From Beijerinckiaceae bacterium (GTDB taxonomy: Bacteria; Pseudomonadota; Alphaproteobacteria; Rhizobiales; Beijerinckiaceae), in NCBI GenBank assembly GCA_947475995.1, contig CANJNI010000003.1, forward strand, positions 124,001 through 188,000: 64,000 bases of DNA, in the 5' to 3' direction. The number at the start of each line of letters is the position of its first letter. Within the stretch, counting starts at the first letter, position 1. Position numbers and translations under genes: made by a program. Under the pieces are notes generated by a model, which saw nothing but the letters and a program-made list of their open reading frames with translations, did not search any database and was not told where the DNA came from. Shown here piece after piece: positions 8,423 through 17,279 of this stretch.

Positions 8423-9077
8423 TGCGCGCCACCCACTGAACCTGCTCCTCGTTGAGAATGCGGTCCTCGTGTTCGGGGTTCAGCGACTTCAACTCGATGA
8501 CCCGCGCGGTGCGGCGGCGGAGTTCCTTGGCCAGCACTTCGCCCTCCGTGGTCTTCACCACGACGCGGTCGCCGCGCCGGATCTGGGCGGCGGGCGAGAC
8601 GATGATCGTGTCGCCGTCGCGATAGACCGGCTGCATGGAATCGCCGGAAATTTCCAGCGCATAGGAATGTTCGTCCGGCACGTTGGGAAAATTGACCTCA
8701 TCCCACCCTGTCCCGACCGGGAAGCCGCCGTCGTCAAAGAAGCCGCCCGACCCCGCCTGCGCCATGCCGATCATCGGGATCGTGCGCCGCATGGGTGCGG
8801 CGGCGCGAGAGGCCACAAGGCTCAAAAACTCGTCCACCGATGCGCCGGTGGCGTCGAGAATCTTGGAAATGGATTCGGTCGAGGGCCAGCGCAAACGCCC
8901 GTCGGCCGAAGTTCGTTTGGACTTGTTGAAGGTGGTGGCGTCCAGCCCGGCCTTTCTGGCCAGCGCCGACGGCGTCATGTCGTGGCGCTGAGCCAGAACG
9001 TCGATGGCGCTCCACACCTGATCGTGGGTCAGCGAACCGGAGGCCTTGCCGGAAATCTTGCCCGCTGAGTCCGCCAT
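8403..9077 (-). CDS. Helix-turn-helix repressor with S24 (LexA/CI-type) peptidase domain
   Basis: A 224-residue regulator. Residues about 16-86 form a helix-turn-helix region (MTPSALARKAGLDATTFNKSKR). The C-terminal half is an S24 domain: AQAG at 106-109 is a potential Ala-Gly self-cleavage site, SGDSMQP gives a Ser147 nucleophile and LAKEL gives Lys184. Such proteins repress target genes and may self-cleave when activated, as known for LexA and CI. The start at 9077 is chosen because GGA lies 8 bp upstream and a promoter with an internal operator lies just before it; a further in-frame ATG at 9131 would fall inside that operator. No phage genes surround it. Confidence 0.85.
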   Translation of the reverse strand: MADSAGKISGKASGSLTHDQVWSAIDVLAQRHDMTPSALARKAGLDATTFNKSKRTSADGRLRWPSTESISKILDATGASVDEFLSLVASRAAAPMRRTIPMIGMAQAGSGGFFDDGGFPVGTGWDEVNFPNVPDEHSYALEISGDSMQPVYRDGDTIIVSPAAQIRRGDRVVVKTTEGEVLAKELRRRTARVIELKSLNPEHEDRILNEEQVQWVARIMWSSQ

Positions 9078-9121
9078 GATCGCCATCCAGAAGGGATTAG
9101 TTCCTGCTTTGGGGATATATA

Positions 9122-9139
9122 CCTGTTTCATGAAACAGG
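9122..9139 (-). promoter_or_regulatory. Perfect 18-bp palindromic operator within the S24 repressor promoter
   Basis: CCTGTTTCATGAAACAGG is a perfect palindrome. On the minus strand it lies between a -35-like TTGCCT and a -10-like TATATC with 17 bp spacing, so a bound protein would occlude RNA polymerase. This position is what autorepression by the S24 regulator (starting 45 bp downstream) would need. The DUF952 gene starts on the other side, 73 bp away, and could be controlled too. The palindrome is seen directly; the binder is inferred. Confidence 0.6.
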
Positions 9140-9211
9140 CAAGCGGGCGGCTTGCCCGCCCGGCGCATCCTCTCTAGGTTCCGCGCGCCCACGCCAGTCC
9201 CGGAGCCAGCC

Positions 9212-9556
9212 TTGACCCTCATCTATAAGATCGCCCCCACGTCCCTGTGGCGCGAGGCCGAAAAGGCGGGCGTGTTCACCGGCGCGCCGGTCGATGTGCA
9301 GGACGGGTTCATTCATTTCTCGACCGCCGAACAGACGCGCGAGACGGCCGCCAAGCATTTTCGCGGGCAGTCCGATCTGCTGCTGATCGCAGTCGAGGCG
9401 GAAGCGCTGGGCGACAAGCTCAAGTGGGAGCCCTCGCGCGGCGGGCAATTGTTTCCGCATCTGTACGAACCGATGAAGCTCGACGCGGTGCGCTCCGTCG
9501 CCGTCATTCCAATGCATGCGGATGGCAGCCACGATTTCACCGGACTGCTGCCGTGA
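9212..9556 (+). CDS. DUF952 domain protein
   Basis: A 114-residue protein with the DUF952 pattern: IYKIAPTSLWREAEKAG, then DGFIHFSTAEQTRETAAKHF and the conserved WEPSRGGQLFPHLYEP segment. Probably a small cytosolic protein; no reaction is established for the family. The start is a TTG at 9212 preceded by GGAG at 6 bp spacing; no ATG fits. Its stop overlaps the GTG start of pyrD, so the two are translationally coupled. Confidence 0.82.
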   Translation: MTLIYKIAPTSLWREAEKAGVFTGAPVDVQDGFIHFSTAEQTRETAAKHFRGQSDLLLIAVEAEALGDKLKWEPSRGGQLFPHLYEPMKLDAVRSVAVIPMHADGSHDFTGLLP

Positions 9557-10635
9557 GCTTCCTTTTCAACCTCGCCCGCCCGTTTCTGATGGGCATGGAC
9601 CCGGAGCAGGCGCATGGGGCGACCATTGCGGGCCTGCGGGTCATGCCCGCGCGCGCGCCGCAGAAGGACGATCCGCGACTTGCGGTCGAGGCTTTCGGGC
9701 TGCGGTTTCCCAATCCGGTCGGCATGGCGGCTGGTTTCGACAAGCACGGCGAGGTTCCCGACGCGCTGCTCGGCCTCGGTTTCGGCTTCACGGAAGTCGG
9801 CACGATCACCCCGCGCCCGCAGCCCGGCAATCCGAAGCCGCGCCTGTTCCGGCTCACGGAAGACGAGGGCGTCATCAATCGTTTCGGCTTCAACAGCGAG
9901 GGCCACGCGGCGGCGCATCGGCGGCTGACTGCTCGCGGCGCACGCGCTGGAATCGTCGGCGTCAATGTCGGGGCCAACAAGGACGCGGTTGATCGGGCCG
10001 CCGATTATGTGGCGGGCGTCACGGCTTTCGCCGATGTGGCGAGCTATTTCACCATCAACATTTCCTCGCCCAACACGCCGGGACTTCGCGATCTGCAACA
10101 GGCGGCGGCACTCGACGATCTGCTGGCGAAAGTGCTGGATGCGCGCGATGCAGCTGCGGAAAAACACGGCCGCAAGCCGGTTCTTTTGAAGATCGCCCCT
10201 GATCTGGCGATCGAAGATCTCGATGATGTGGTGCGGGTATCTCGTGCGCGCGCCATCGACGGCATGATCGTGTCGAACACGACGATCACACGGCCCGCGA
10301 GCTTGCGCTCGGCGCTGTCGAAAGAAACGGGCGGCCTGTCCGGCAGGCCTTTGTTCCGCCTCGCCACGCAGGTGCTGGCGCAGACGTTCCAACGTGTCGA
10401 AGGCCAGTTCCCGTTGATCGGCGCAGGCGGAATCGAATCCGCCGACACTGCTTTCGCCAAGTTTGAAGCCGGCGCGACCCTCGTGCAGGTCTATTCGGCG
10501 ATGGTCTACCGTGGGCCGCAACTGGTGAACGACATCAAGCGCGGACTGCCGGGCTGCATCGCCCGGGGTGGCTATGCGCGCCTGTCTGACGCCGTCGGGG
10601 CGAAAGCCGCCGATTGGGCCGCCGGAAAGGCCTGA
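9553..10635 (+). CDS. pyrD: Dihydroorotate dehydrogenase (quinone), class 2
   Basis: A 360-residue flavoprotein that oxidises dihydroorotate to orotate with quinone in pyrimidine synthesis, associated with the inner membrane by its N-terminal helix (FLFNLARPFLMGMDPEQAH). Class 2 features: NPVGMAAGFDKHGE, GFGFTEVGTITPRPQPGNPKPRLFRL, NRFGFNSEG and NISSPNTPGLRDLQ (with the catalytic Ser in that loop), then VSNTTITRP, IGAGGIESADTAFAKFEAGATLVQVYSAMVY for FMN binding. GTG start at 9553 overlaps the DUF952 stop. The 3' end overlaps the convergent MATE gene by 64 bp. Confidence 0.96.
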   Translation: MSFLFNLARPFLMGMDPEQAHGATIAGLRVMPARAPQKDDPRLAVEAFGLRFPNPVGMAAGFDKHGEVPDALLGLGFGFTEVGTITPRPQPGNPKPRLFRLTEDEGVINRFGFNSEGHAAAHRRLTARGARAGIVGVNVGANKDAVDRAADYVAGVTAFADVASYFTINISSPNTPGLRDLQQAAALDDLLAKVLDARDAAAEKHGRKPVLLKIAPDLAIEDLDDVVRVSRARAIDGMIVSNTTITRPASLRSALSKETGGLSGRPLFRLATQVLAQTFQRVEGQFPLIGAGGIESADTAFAKFEAGATLVQVYSAMVYRGPQLVNDIKRGLPGCIARGGYARLSDAVGAKAADWAAGKA

Positions 10636-11945
10636 GCCAGGCGGCCCGGATAGAGGAACGCCTGTCCGGACCAGCGCACGACATAGAACAAGATCTGCGC
10701 CGTCCAGAGGCCCGCATTGCCGAACGATTGAAGCGCGAACACGAGCCCCACATACACGAGCGCCGCAAACAGCATCGTGTTGCGCATTTCTCGTCCCCAT
10801 CCTGCGCCGATGAAGACGCCATCGAACGAAAAGGCAAGCGCGCCCGCCAGCGGTATCAGGGCCGCATAGGGCAGATAGGCGACCACCACCGCCTGCACTT
10901 CAGGTACGGGGCTCATGGCCTGCGCATAGATCTGCGCAAAGCCGAGCGCGCCGATCCACAACACCGCGCCGAACGCCACCGACCACCAGCCGCAAAGCCA
11001 CGCTGCGCGGCGAAAGCCGCGAGAATCACGCGCGCCATACGATTGCCCGCAGAGCTGTTCGGCGGCTGTGCCGAAACCATCGACCATCGCGACCAGAAAC
11101 AGCGCCAGAACCATCAGGATGGAATTGGCGGCGAGCGTCGCATCATCCACATGGGCGCCGGTGCGCAGGAACACGACCGAGACGAACATCAGCGCCGCCG
11201 TGCGGATGAGAATGTCACGATTCAGCATCAGCATCGTGCGGAAGCCGTGGGAATCGAAAATGCGCGCGCGGCTGGTGGCGGCCAGCGCATCCATGCGCCG
11301 CAGCAGGAAGATGTTGAAGGCGAGCCCCAATGCCTCGGCGATGTTGATGCCGAGCGCCGCGCCCGTCACGCCCCAGTTCAGCCCCAGAACAAGGAACGCC
11401 GCGAGCGCCACGTTCAGCACATTGGCGAAGATTTGCGTGATGAGGCCAAGGTCTGTCCTGCCACGTCCGACAATCGCCCCGAAGGTCGCGTAGCCGGACA
11501 GGGTGAAGGGCGCCGACCAGATGCGAATGTCGTAGAATTCGCGCGCCGCCTGCGTGACAGCCGGGCTTGCGTCGATCAGGCGGAACGCCGCCACCGCAAT
11601 CAAAGCCTGAAGAAGAATGAGCGCCGCCCCCAGCGATGTGGACAGCACCAGAGCGCGCCAGAGCGTCGCCCGCATTTCATCCGCATTGCCCGCGCCCAGA
11701 GCCTGCGCGGTGAGGCCCGCAGTTCCCATGCGCAGGAAGCCGAAGCTCCAGAACAGGAAGTCGAACACGATCGCGGCCGTGGCGACGCCGCCGACCAGCG
11801 TCGCATCGCCCAGTGAGCCGATGATCGCCGTGGACGCGATGCCGACAAGCGGCGTCGTCGCATGGGCGAGCATCATCGGCAGCGCGAGCCACAGGACGCG
11901 CGCATGGGTGACGTTGACGGGTTGAGGAGAAGCGATCTGATCCAA
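10572..11945 (-). CDS. MATE-family efflux transporter (DinF-like)
   Basis: A 457-residue membrane protein with about twelve hydrophobic helices. Recognisable MATE features are the N-terminal VLWLALPMMLAHATTPLVGIASTAIIGSLGDATLVGGVATA and the repeated middle half with DGFGTAAEQLCGQSYGARD. It would exchange cations for organic compounds across the inner membrane; its substrate is unknown. It is transcribed alone, convergent with pyrD, with which the coding 3' ends overlap by 64 bp. Confidence 0.92.
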   Translation of the reverse strand: MDQIASPQPVNVTHARVLWLALPMMLAHATTPLVGIASTAIIGSLGDATLVGGVATAAIVFDFLFWSFGFLRMGTAGLTAQALGAGNADEMRATLWRALVLSTSLGAALILLQALIAVAAFRLIDASPAVTQAAREFYDIRIWSAPFTLSGYATFGAIVGRGRTDLGLITQIFANVLNVALAAFLVLGLNWGVTGAALGINIAEALGLAFNIFLLRRMDALAATSRARIFDSHGFRTMLMLNRDILIRTAALMFVSVVFLRTGAHVDDATLAANSILMVLALFLVAMVDGFGTAAEQLCGQSYGARDSRGFRRAAWLCGWWSVAFGAVLWIGALGFAQIYAQAMSPVPEVQAVVVAYLPYAALIPLAGALAFSFDGVFIGAGWGREMRNTMLFAALVYVGLVFALQSFGNAGLWTAQILFYVVRWSGQAFLYPGRLAQAFPAAQSAAFAPTASDRRA

Positions 11946-12010
11946 GGAACGGCTACGGCGTGAGCTGAAGGCCCATCCGTAGCCGAAAATTTCTTAAAGA
12001 TCGCGCCTGT

Positions 12011-12388
12011 TCAGCGGGCGCTGCGCATGTTCAGCAGACGGATCACCAGCCAGATCGGTATGACAAGCACGGCGCCGGCCAGGATATATTCGAAGATTTC
12101 GCGCACCGCGTCGAAACCGAGATTCCAGATGCGCCCGAACAGACGCTCGACGCTGTGAATGACCTCGATGGGCCGGATGTCCAGCCACATCAGGAACGCG
12201 CCGACGATCAGCGAGACAAAGAGCAGGCGCACAAACACCGCAGCCGGCGAGCCGCCCAGAAAACGATTGAGGGTCGACTGGTTCGCCACATTCACGTCCA
12301 TCGGTTCTTCTCCATCCGGCGGCGTCCGCCACCACGACGAGCCGCGCCGGCTTGCGGCATTCGGCGGCTCGATGATCTCCTGCGCCAT
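12011..12388 (-). CDS. Small inner-membrane protein of unknown function (possibly DUF6460)
   Basis: A 125-residue protein. The first 40 residues are polar (NAASRRGSSWWRTPPDGEE), followed by a conserved-looking stretch LNRFLGGSPAAVFVRLLFVSLIVGAFLMWLDI and a second hydrophobic helix near the C-terminus (ILAGAVLVIPIWLVIRLL). Two membrane helices with a short amphipathic loop. It resembles the small DUF6460 proteins of alphaproteobacteria, but I am not certain. It is 25 bp downstream of the secreted-protein gene on the same strand, so probably co-transcribed with it. Confidence 0.7.
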   Translation of the reverse strand: MAQEIIEPPNAASRRGSSWWRTPPDGEEPMDVNVANQSTLNRFLGGSPAAVFVRLLFVSLIVGAFLMWLDIRPIEVIHSVERLFGRIWNLGFDAVREIFEYILAGAVLVIPIWLVIRLLNMRSAR

Positions 12389-12412
12389 TGTGTGCTCCGC
12401 TGCGCGGCCCGG

Positions 12413-12820
12413 TCAGAGATTGCCCGGGCCTGGTTCATCTCGCAGGATTTTCATCATGCGCTTCATGAACCTTTCCCCAATGGTGAGCGCCTTGTCGATC
12501 TCCTCATCGGACGGCAGGCCATATTTCGAGCCGCCCTGCCCGGCCGCGAGCTTGCCCTTGAGGTCGGCGTTCTCGCGCGCCAGGCGGTCGATCTCCTCGT
12601 TGAGTGCGCGGGATTCCTCGGCCGCAGCCCGGCACGAAACGGAGGAGCCGTTGATCTTGCAGAGCGCCGTGGCGCCGGTGCGGGTGTCCAGACGCAGGAA
12701 GCCGTCGGGCGCAGGCGTCATCGCGTAGCGGCCGTTTTCGGTCGCGTCCGGCTCGGCGGCGCTGGCGGTTGAAACCGGTGCGGCGGCCAGCAGGACCAGC
12801 AATGCAAATGCAGATTTCAT
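12413..12820 (-). CDS. Small exported protein with central coiled coil, unknown function
   Basis: The preferred start at 12820 gives 135 residues with a signal peptide (MKSAFALLVLLAAAPVSTASAA). The mature protein has a short beta-rich segment NGRYAMTPAPDGFLRLDTRTGATALCKINGSSVSCRAAAEES with two cysteines that could form a disulfide, then a coiled coil of about 35 residues (LNEEIDRLARENADLKGKLA) and a basic C-terminus (GERFMKRMMKIL). Resembles uncharacterised alphaproteobacterial periplasmic proteins. The frame is open upstream to 12877 but the extra residues lack a signal sequence. Confidence 0.75.
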   Translation of the reverse strand: MKSAFALLVLLAAAPVSTASAAEPDATENGRYAMTPAPDGFLRLDTRTGATALCKINGSSVSCRAAAEESRALNEEIDRLARENADLKGKLAAGQGGSKYGLPSDEEIDKALTIGERFMKRMMKILRDEPGPGNL

Positions 12821-12915
12821 CGGCCATCTCCGCTCAACGGCGCTGAAGCGCCACGCAGAGATATAGGGATTGCTCACGCCGAAATCAGGGCGGCAAAAGC
12901 GCCCGCCCTACGGTT

Positions 12916-13584
12916 TCAGTTCGTCGCGCCGTCGCCTTGCCACTGGCCGGCTTCGATCTTCGATGCGGCGATCACAGCCTGCGTGCGGCTTTCGACGCCA
13001 AGCTTTTGAAGGATCGCCGAAACATGCGCCTTGACGGTCGCTTCCGACACCGAGAGTTCGTAGGCGATCTGCTTGTTGAGCAGGCCTTCGGACAGCATCA
13101 TCAGCACACGCACCTGCTGCGGCGTGAGCGATGCGAGGCGGCGCACCGTATCTGCCGTATCCTTGTCGGCGGGGGTCGAAAGGTCGAGGTCCGGCGGGGT
13201 CCAGGTCTTGCCGTCGAGCACATTGCGGATGGCGCCGCGCATCGTGTCGATATCGGTGGTCTTGGGAATGAATCCCGAAGCGCCGAAGTCGATGCAGCGG
13301 CGCATGACGCCGCGGTCCTCGTTGGCGGAAACCACCACCACCGGCACGCCCGGATATTGCGCCCGCAAGTAGAGAAGACCTGAAAAGCCCCGCACGCCCG
13401 GCATGGCGAGATCGAGCAGGACGAGATCAACTTCGTCGTTCTCACCCAGGGACTTGCTGACGGAATCGAGATCCGCGCATTCGACGATGTCGGCAGCGGA
13501 AACCGCGCCCGTTACGGCCTGTCGCAATGCGCCGCGCACGAGCGGATGATCATCAGCGATCATTATGCGGACGTTCTGATCCAC
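12916..13584 (-). CDS. LuxR/NarL-family two-component response regulator
   Basis: A 222-residue regulator. Receiver domain residues 1-120 with acidic pocket D11-D12, phospho-acceptor Asp58, Ser86 and Lys108. The C-terminal LuxR helix-turn-helix spans about 150-212 (LTPQQVRVLMMLSEGLLNKQIAYELSVSEATVKAHVSAILQKL). Phosphorylation presumably drives dimerisation and DNA binding. No histidine kinase is encoded in the window, so it is orphan here. It is divergent from the sodium:solute symporter 210 bp away, and a 20-bp inverted repeat lies between them; control of the symporter is a reasonable inference, since acetate-permease-like symporters are often paired with regulators of this class. Confidence 0.92.
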   Translation of the reverse strand: MDQNVRIMIADDHPLVRGALRQAVTGAVSAADIVECADLDSVSKSLGENDEVDLVLLDLAMPGVRGFSGLLYLRAQYPGVPVVVVSANEDRGVMRRCIDFGASGFIPKTTDIDTMRGAIRNVLDGKTWTPPDLDLSTPADKDTADTVRRLASLTPQQVRVLMMLSEGLLNKQIAYELSVSEATVKAHVSAILQKLGVESRTQAVIAASKIEAGQWQGDGATN

Positions 13585-13678
13585 GCAGCCACCCCTTTTG
13601 GCGTCCCCGGCGCGCGCGCCCTATCGGGCGTGTCAGCCAAGCTTCCCCAAGCGCTATTGCTTTTGCATCAATTTTTCC

Positions 13679-13698
13679 ATTGTTCAACGCTGAACAAT
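13679..13698. promoter_or_regulatory. 20-bp inverted repeat between response regulator and symporter (operator candidate)
   Basis: ATTGTTCAACGCTGAACAAT: perfect 8-bp arms separated by 4 bp, in the middle of the 210-bp divergent intergenic region 13585-13794. It lies 95 bp from the regulator start and 97 bp from the symporter start. Symmetry and position fit a dimeric regulator such as the adjacent LuxR-family protein. Seen directly; the binder is inferred. Confidence 0.5.
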
Positions 13699-13794
13699 TG
13701 AAGGCAAGCCACAAAATCGCAGGAATTCGCAGATTCGTCGGGCCGGGGCTGCGATGATTGTGCGAATCGGTCAGAATTACTGCCGGAGATTTCC

Positions 13795-15573
13795 TTGAAG
13801 AAGCCGCTGACCGACGAAGACCTGCTGGAAAGAGCCGCAATTGACGGCCGCGTGGCCTTTGCGCTGGCGGCTTTTGCCTTGGGCGCCGGACTGGTGGCGC
13901 TGCTCGACCGGCTCGGCGTGCCGGAACGGCTTGTGGCCATTCTGGCGCCTGTGGCGACCGCCACCGGGCTGGCGACCGTCGGGCTTCTGGTCGGTTCCAT
14001 GCGCATTTCGCGCTTTTATGCGGCAGGCCGTGCGGTGCCCGGATATTATGCAGGACTGGCGCTGGCTTCACTGGGCGCAGGGCTTTTTCTGCCCTTCGCG
14101 CCGCCGGTTCCGGCCGGAACCTCCATGCGAGGGCTGCTGACCGGCTTCGGGATCGGGTTTCTGCTCGCGGCCCTCGTGGTCGGCCCGTTTCTGCGCAAGA
14201 CCGGGGCATTCTCGATTCCCGATCTCATTGCGGCGCGATTTCCCAATCTGGCGCTACGGCTGGGGGTCGTGGCCGTGGTCGGGGCTGTCGGCTTGCTGGT
14301 CGGCCTGGCCGGTTACGAGACAGCCGTCCGGGCGCTTCTGCAAACGTCAGGGGCGAACCGTTTGTCCGCAACCGTCCTGACGGGCCTCGTGCTGATGCTC
14401 ATCATTGTGCCGGGGGGACTCACAGGCGTGGTGTGGACCGCGACGGGCGCGGCGGGCATTTTCATCGCGGCTTTCGCCCTGCCGATGATCCTGCTTGCGT
14501 CACGGGGTACGCCGCTGCCGTTCCCGATCCTCGGGGATGAAGCGCTCTGGAGCCTGGCCCTTGCCCGGATGGGCGAGTGGCACGCAATCACGCAATCTCC
14601 GGGCGACCCGATGGGACTGGCGCTTGTGGCGGCGATTGCGATCGGCGTCGCGGTTCTGGCCCCCCTGCTGTCTCCGGCCATGACATGCCGCGACGGCAGC
14701 TCCGCGCGACTTGCGGGTCTGGCCGGAACCGCATGGATCATCGTGCTCGGCGCTCTGGTCGCGGCCACGATGGCGCTGGCCTCCATGAGCCTCGACCAGC
14801 GGATGACCGGCCAGCGCCCCGACCGGCTGCCCGATTTCGTCTATGCGGCCAGCGCCAAGGGCCTTGTGTCCATCTGCGGAGAGCAGGTGGCGACGCAGGC
14901 GGCGGCGCTCGAAGCCTGCCGAAAGACGCCCGGCTTCAACAACGTCCTGCGGGCAGAAGACTATGTGGCCAGCGGCGCATGGCTGACGGTCGGGCTGCCT
15001 GCATCGCGCGGGTTGAGCGTCGCCTTTTCGGGCCTCGTGGGCGCGGCGCTGACCTCCATCGCGATGATGATCGCCGCCGCAGGTTTCCAGATCGTCGGCA
15101 CGGCCCTTGGGCACGACGCCTTTTATCGCGTGCGCGATTCCTCCGCGCTGACGAGCAGACGACTGGCGATCACGCGCTTTGTGCTGATCGTCGCGATCCT
15201 TGGATGCGGCGCGCTCGTCCAGAGCGTTTCGCTCGATCCGCGCGCGCTCATCGGCCTCGCCATCGCCTTTTCGGCGGCCGCGCTCGCCCCGTTGCTGGCG
15301 CTGTCGCTCTGGCCGCGCGCTGCAGGGGCCGACGCCACGATTGCCCTGCTGGTCGGACTCGCGACCGCTGAAATCGTCATCGTGCTCGGGGGCGGAACGC
15401 CTTCGGTCGAGCGGATGGCGCTCAGTTCCATCGCGGGCGGAATCGCGGCCTGTGTGTCCGGCTTTGTGACGAGCCTGTTCCGCCCGGGGGGGCCGGAAAG
15501 CCAGGGCGGGGCTTTCGTGCATGGCGTGCTGCACGGCGATCAGGATGTTCTGAATCCCGACAAGGGCGCGTGA
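13795..15573 (+). CDS. Sodium:solute symporter family protein (ActP-like)
   Basis: A 592-residue membrane protein with about thirteen hydrophobic segments. The region YYAGLALASLGAG...LPFAP, FLRKTGAFSIPDLIAARFPN and GLTGVVWTATGAAGIFIAAF corresponds to the SLC5/SSS family, nearest in appearance to acetate/monocarboxylate permeases (ActP, VC_2705 type). A large extracytoplasmic loop (about residues 335-400, with three cysteines) separates helices. TTG start at 13795 with GGAG 6 bp upstream; no suitable ATG. Probably regulated by the divergent response regulator. Substrate not determined. Confidence 0.82.
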   Translation: MKKPLTDEDLLERAAIDGRVAFALAAFALGAGLVALLDRLGVPERLVAILAPVATATGLATVGLLVGSMRISRFYAAGRAVPGYYAGLALASLGAGLFLPFAPPVPAGTSMRGLLTGFGIGFLLAALVVGPFLRKTGAFSIPDLIAARFPNLALRLGVVAVVGAVGLLVGLAGYETAVRALLQTSGANRLSATVLTGLVLMLIIVPGGLTGVVWTATGAAGIFIAAFALPMILLASRGTPLPFPILGDEALWSLALARMGEWHAITQSPGDPMGLALVAAIAIGVAVLAPLLSPAMTCRDGSSARLAGLAGTAWIIVLGALVAATMALASMSLDQRMTGQRPDRLPDFVYAASAKGLVSICGEQVATQAAALEACRKTPGFNNVLRAEDYVASGAWLTVGLPASRGLSVAFSGLVGAALTSIAMMIAAAGFQIVGTALGHDAFYRVRDSSALTSRRLAITRFVLIVAILGCGALVQSVSLDPRALIGLAIAFSAAALAPLLALSLWPRAAGADATIALLVGLATAEIVIVLGGGTPSVERMALSSIAGGIAACVSGFVTSLFRPGGPESQGGAFVHGVLHGDQDVLNPDKGA

Positions 15574-15623
15574 ACAGCTTCGTCGCGAGCAGGACTGGGA
15601 ATCCGACGCTCGTGACGGCGGCG

Positions 15624-17279
15624 TCACCGCGCAGCGCCGATCAGGGCCTCCAGTGTCTCCAGCCGGTCGGCGTCACGCGGGCCCTTGTCCCAGCGGATGC
15701 GGGCGATGCGCGGAAAACGCATCGCGACTCCCGACTTGTGGCGCGTCGAACGGTTCAGCCCCTCGAAGGCGATTTCAAGCACGAGGCCCTGATCCTTCTC
15801 GTGCGTGACCTCCCGCACCGGGCCGAAGCGATTGACCGTGTGATTGCGGACAAACTTGTCCAGTTCGATCAACTCTGCATCCGTGAAGCCGAAATAGGCC
15901 TTTCCGACCGGCACGAGTTCCTCGCCGCGCCAAACTCCGAAAGTGAAGTCCGAATAGAAGGACGAGCGCTTGCCGTGGCCGCGCTGCGCATACATCAGCA
16001 CAGCATCCACCGCATATGGATCGCGCTTCCACTTGAACCACGGGCCTTTCGGCCGGCCCGGCACATAGATGCTGTCGAGGCGCTTGAGCATGACGCCCTC
16101 GACGGCTTCGGCATCTGCGCCGGCCCCGGCGCCGGCCGGATCGCGCCGCGCCGCCGCGAGCGCATCGCGGTCCGCAAAAGGCACAAGCGGCGACAGATCG
16201 AAACGCGGATTGCCGTTGCGCGCCATGAAGGCTTCGAGCCTCTTGCGCCGCTGCTCGAAATGGAGCGGGCGCAAGTCCTCGCCGCTCTCCGCCAGCAGGT
16301 CATAGACCCGGATATGCGCGGGAAACTCGCCGACCAGTTTTGCCGACACGCTCTTGCGATTGAGCCGCTGCTGCAAAACCCCGAAGGGCTGGACACGCCC
16401 GTCGATCAGGATCAGCAATTCTCCATCGACAGCCGCTTCGCCAAAGTTGTCCTCGCGCATGGCGTCGAGCAGATCAGGAAAGGCCGCCGAAATATCCTCG
16501 CCAGTGCGTGAATAGAGCCGCGCCAAATAACGCCCGCCGGAATCATATCCCGCCGAAGCCTGCACCCGGATCCCGTCCCATTTCCATTCGGCGGCGAACT
16601 CATCGGGGCTGATGGAAGCAAAATCCACTTCTTCCAGAGCATGCGACAGCATGGGCGGACGAAACGGCGCGGGATTTTCCGATTGCGGCGCCTCCGCCCT
16701 TCCCTCGACCCATGCGAACAGATCGAGATAGGGCGGCGTCAGGCCATGCCAGATGTGCTCAACATCGTTCGGCTGTCTGTCGCCAAGCGCCGCGATGGCG
16801 GTCTTGGCCAGACGCGCCGAAACGCCAATCCGCATCGCGCCGGTGATGAGTTTCAGCAGAGCCCAGCGGCCCGCCTCGTCGAGTTCATCGAGCCATTCTG
16901 CCAGCTGGGCCGGCAATTGCGTCTTGCCCGTGCGGTGCAGCGTCTCGACAATATCGGAAAGCGAAGGCGGCGGCGGGCGATTGTGTCCGGGCTCGCCATG
17001 CGCGCGCGGCGCAGGCCACATGAGCGCCACCGTCTCGGACAAATCGCCGACGTAATCATAGGACAATCCGAACAGGACCGGATCGGTGCGCCCGGCGATC
17101 AAAGTGCGGATGAGAGCCGGCTTGGCATGCTTGAAGGACAGCGCGCCGGTAAGCGCCGCCAGCGCATAGCCGCGATCAGGATCTGGGGTGGTGCGGAAAT
17201 AATCCGTCAGAAGACGCAGTTTGGCGTTGCGCGAGGGCTCATAGGCGAGTCGGTCGAGAAGCTCCGCAAAGCGATTCAC
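15624..17279 (-). CDS. ATP-dependent DNA ligase (ligase-associated DNA-damage cluster)
   Basis: A 551-residue ATP-dependent ligase that seals DNA nicks through a lysine-AMP intermediate. The N-terminal alpha-helical DNA-binding domain (residues 1-200) precedes adenylation motif I EWKWDGIR with Lys233, motif III LYSRTGEDIS, VDGEL, motif IV EGVMLKR and motif V WFKWKRDP, then an OB-fold tail. This is the type NCBI names cisplatin damage response ATP-dependent ligase. GTG start at 17279 overlaps the stop of the exonuclease gene (GTGA), so it is coupled to it. Its usual partners, helicase and phosphoesterase, are at 20152-23470 on the opposite strand. Confidence 0.95.
   Translation of the reverse strand: MNRFAELLDRLAYEPSRNAKLRLLTDYFRTTPDPDRGYALAALTGALSFKHAKPALIRTLIAGRTDPVLFGLSYDYVGDLSETVALMWPAPRAHGEPGHNRPPPPSLSDIVETLHRTGKTQLPAQLAEWLDELDEAGRWALLKLITGAMRIGVSARLAKTAIAALGDRQPNDVEHIWHGLTPPYLDLFAWVEGRAEAPQSENPAPFRPPMLSHALEEVDFASISPDEFAAEWKWDGIRVQASAGYDSGGRYLARLYSRTGEDISAAFPDLLDAMREDNFGEAAVDGELLILIDGRVQPFGVLQQRLNRKSVSAKLVGEFPAHIRVYDLLAESGEDLRPLHFEQRRKRLEAFMARNGNPRFDLSPLVPFADRDALAAARRDPAGAGAGADAEAVEGVMLKRLDSIYVPGRPKGPWFKWKRDPYAVDAVLMYAQRGHGKRSSFYSDFTFGVWRGEELVPVGKAYFGFTDAELIELDKFVRNHTVNRFGPVREVTHEKDQGLVLEIAFEGLNRSTRHKSGVAMRFPRIARIRWDKGPRDADRLETLEALIGAAR

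Noticed and set aside
8403-9139. Prophage remnant, because the S24 repressor resembles a phage repressor
   Set aside because: No integrase, structural, lysis or attachment features flank it; neighbours are dapE and pyrD.
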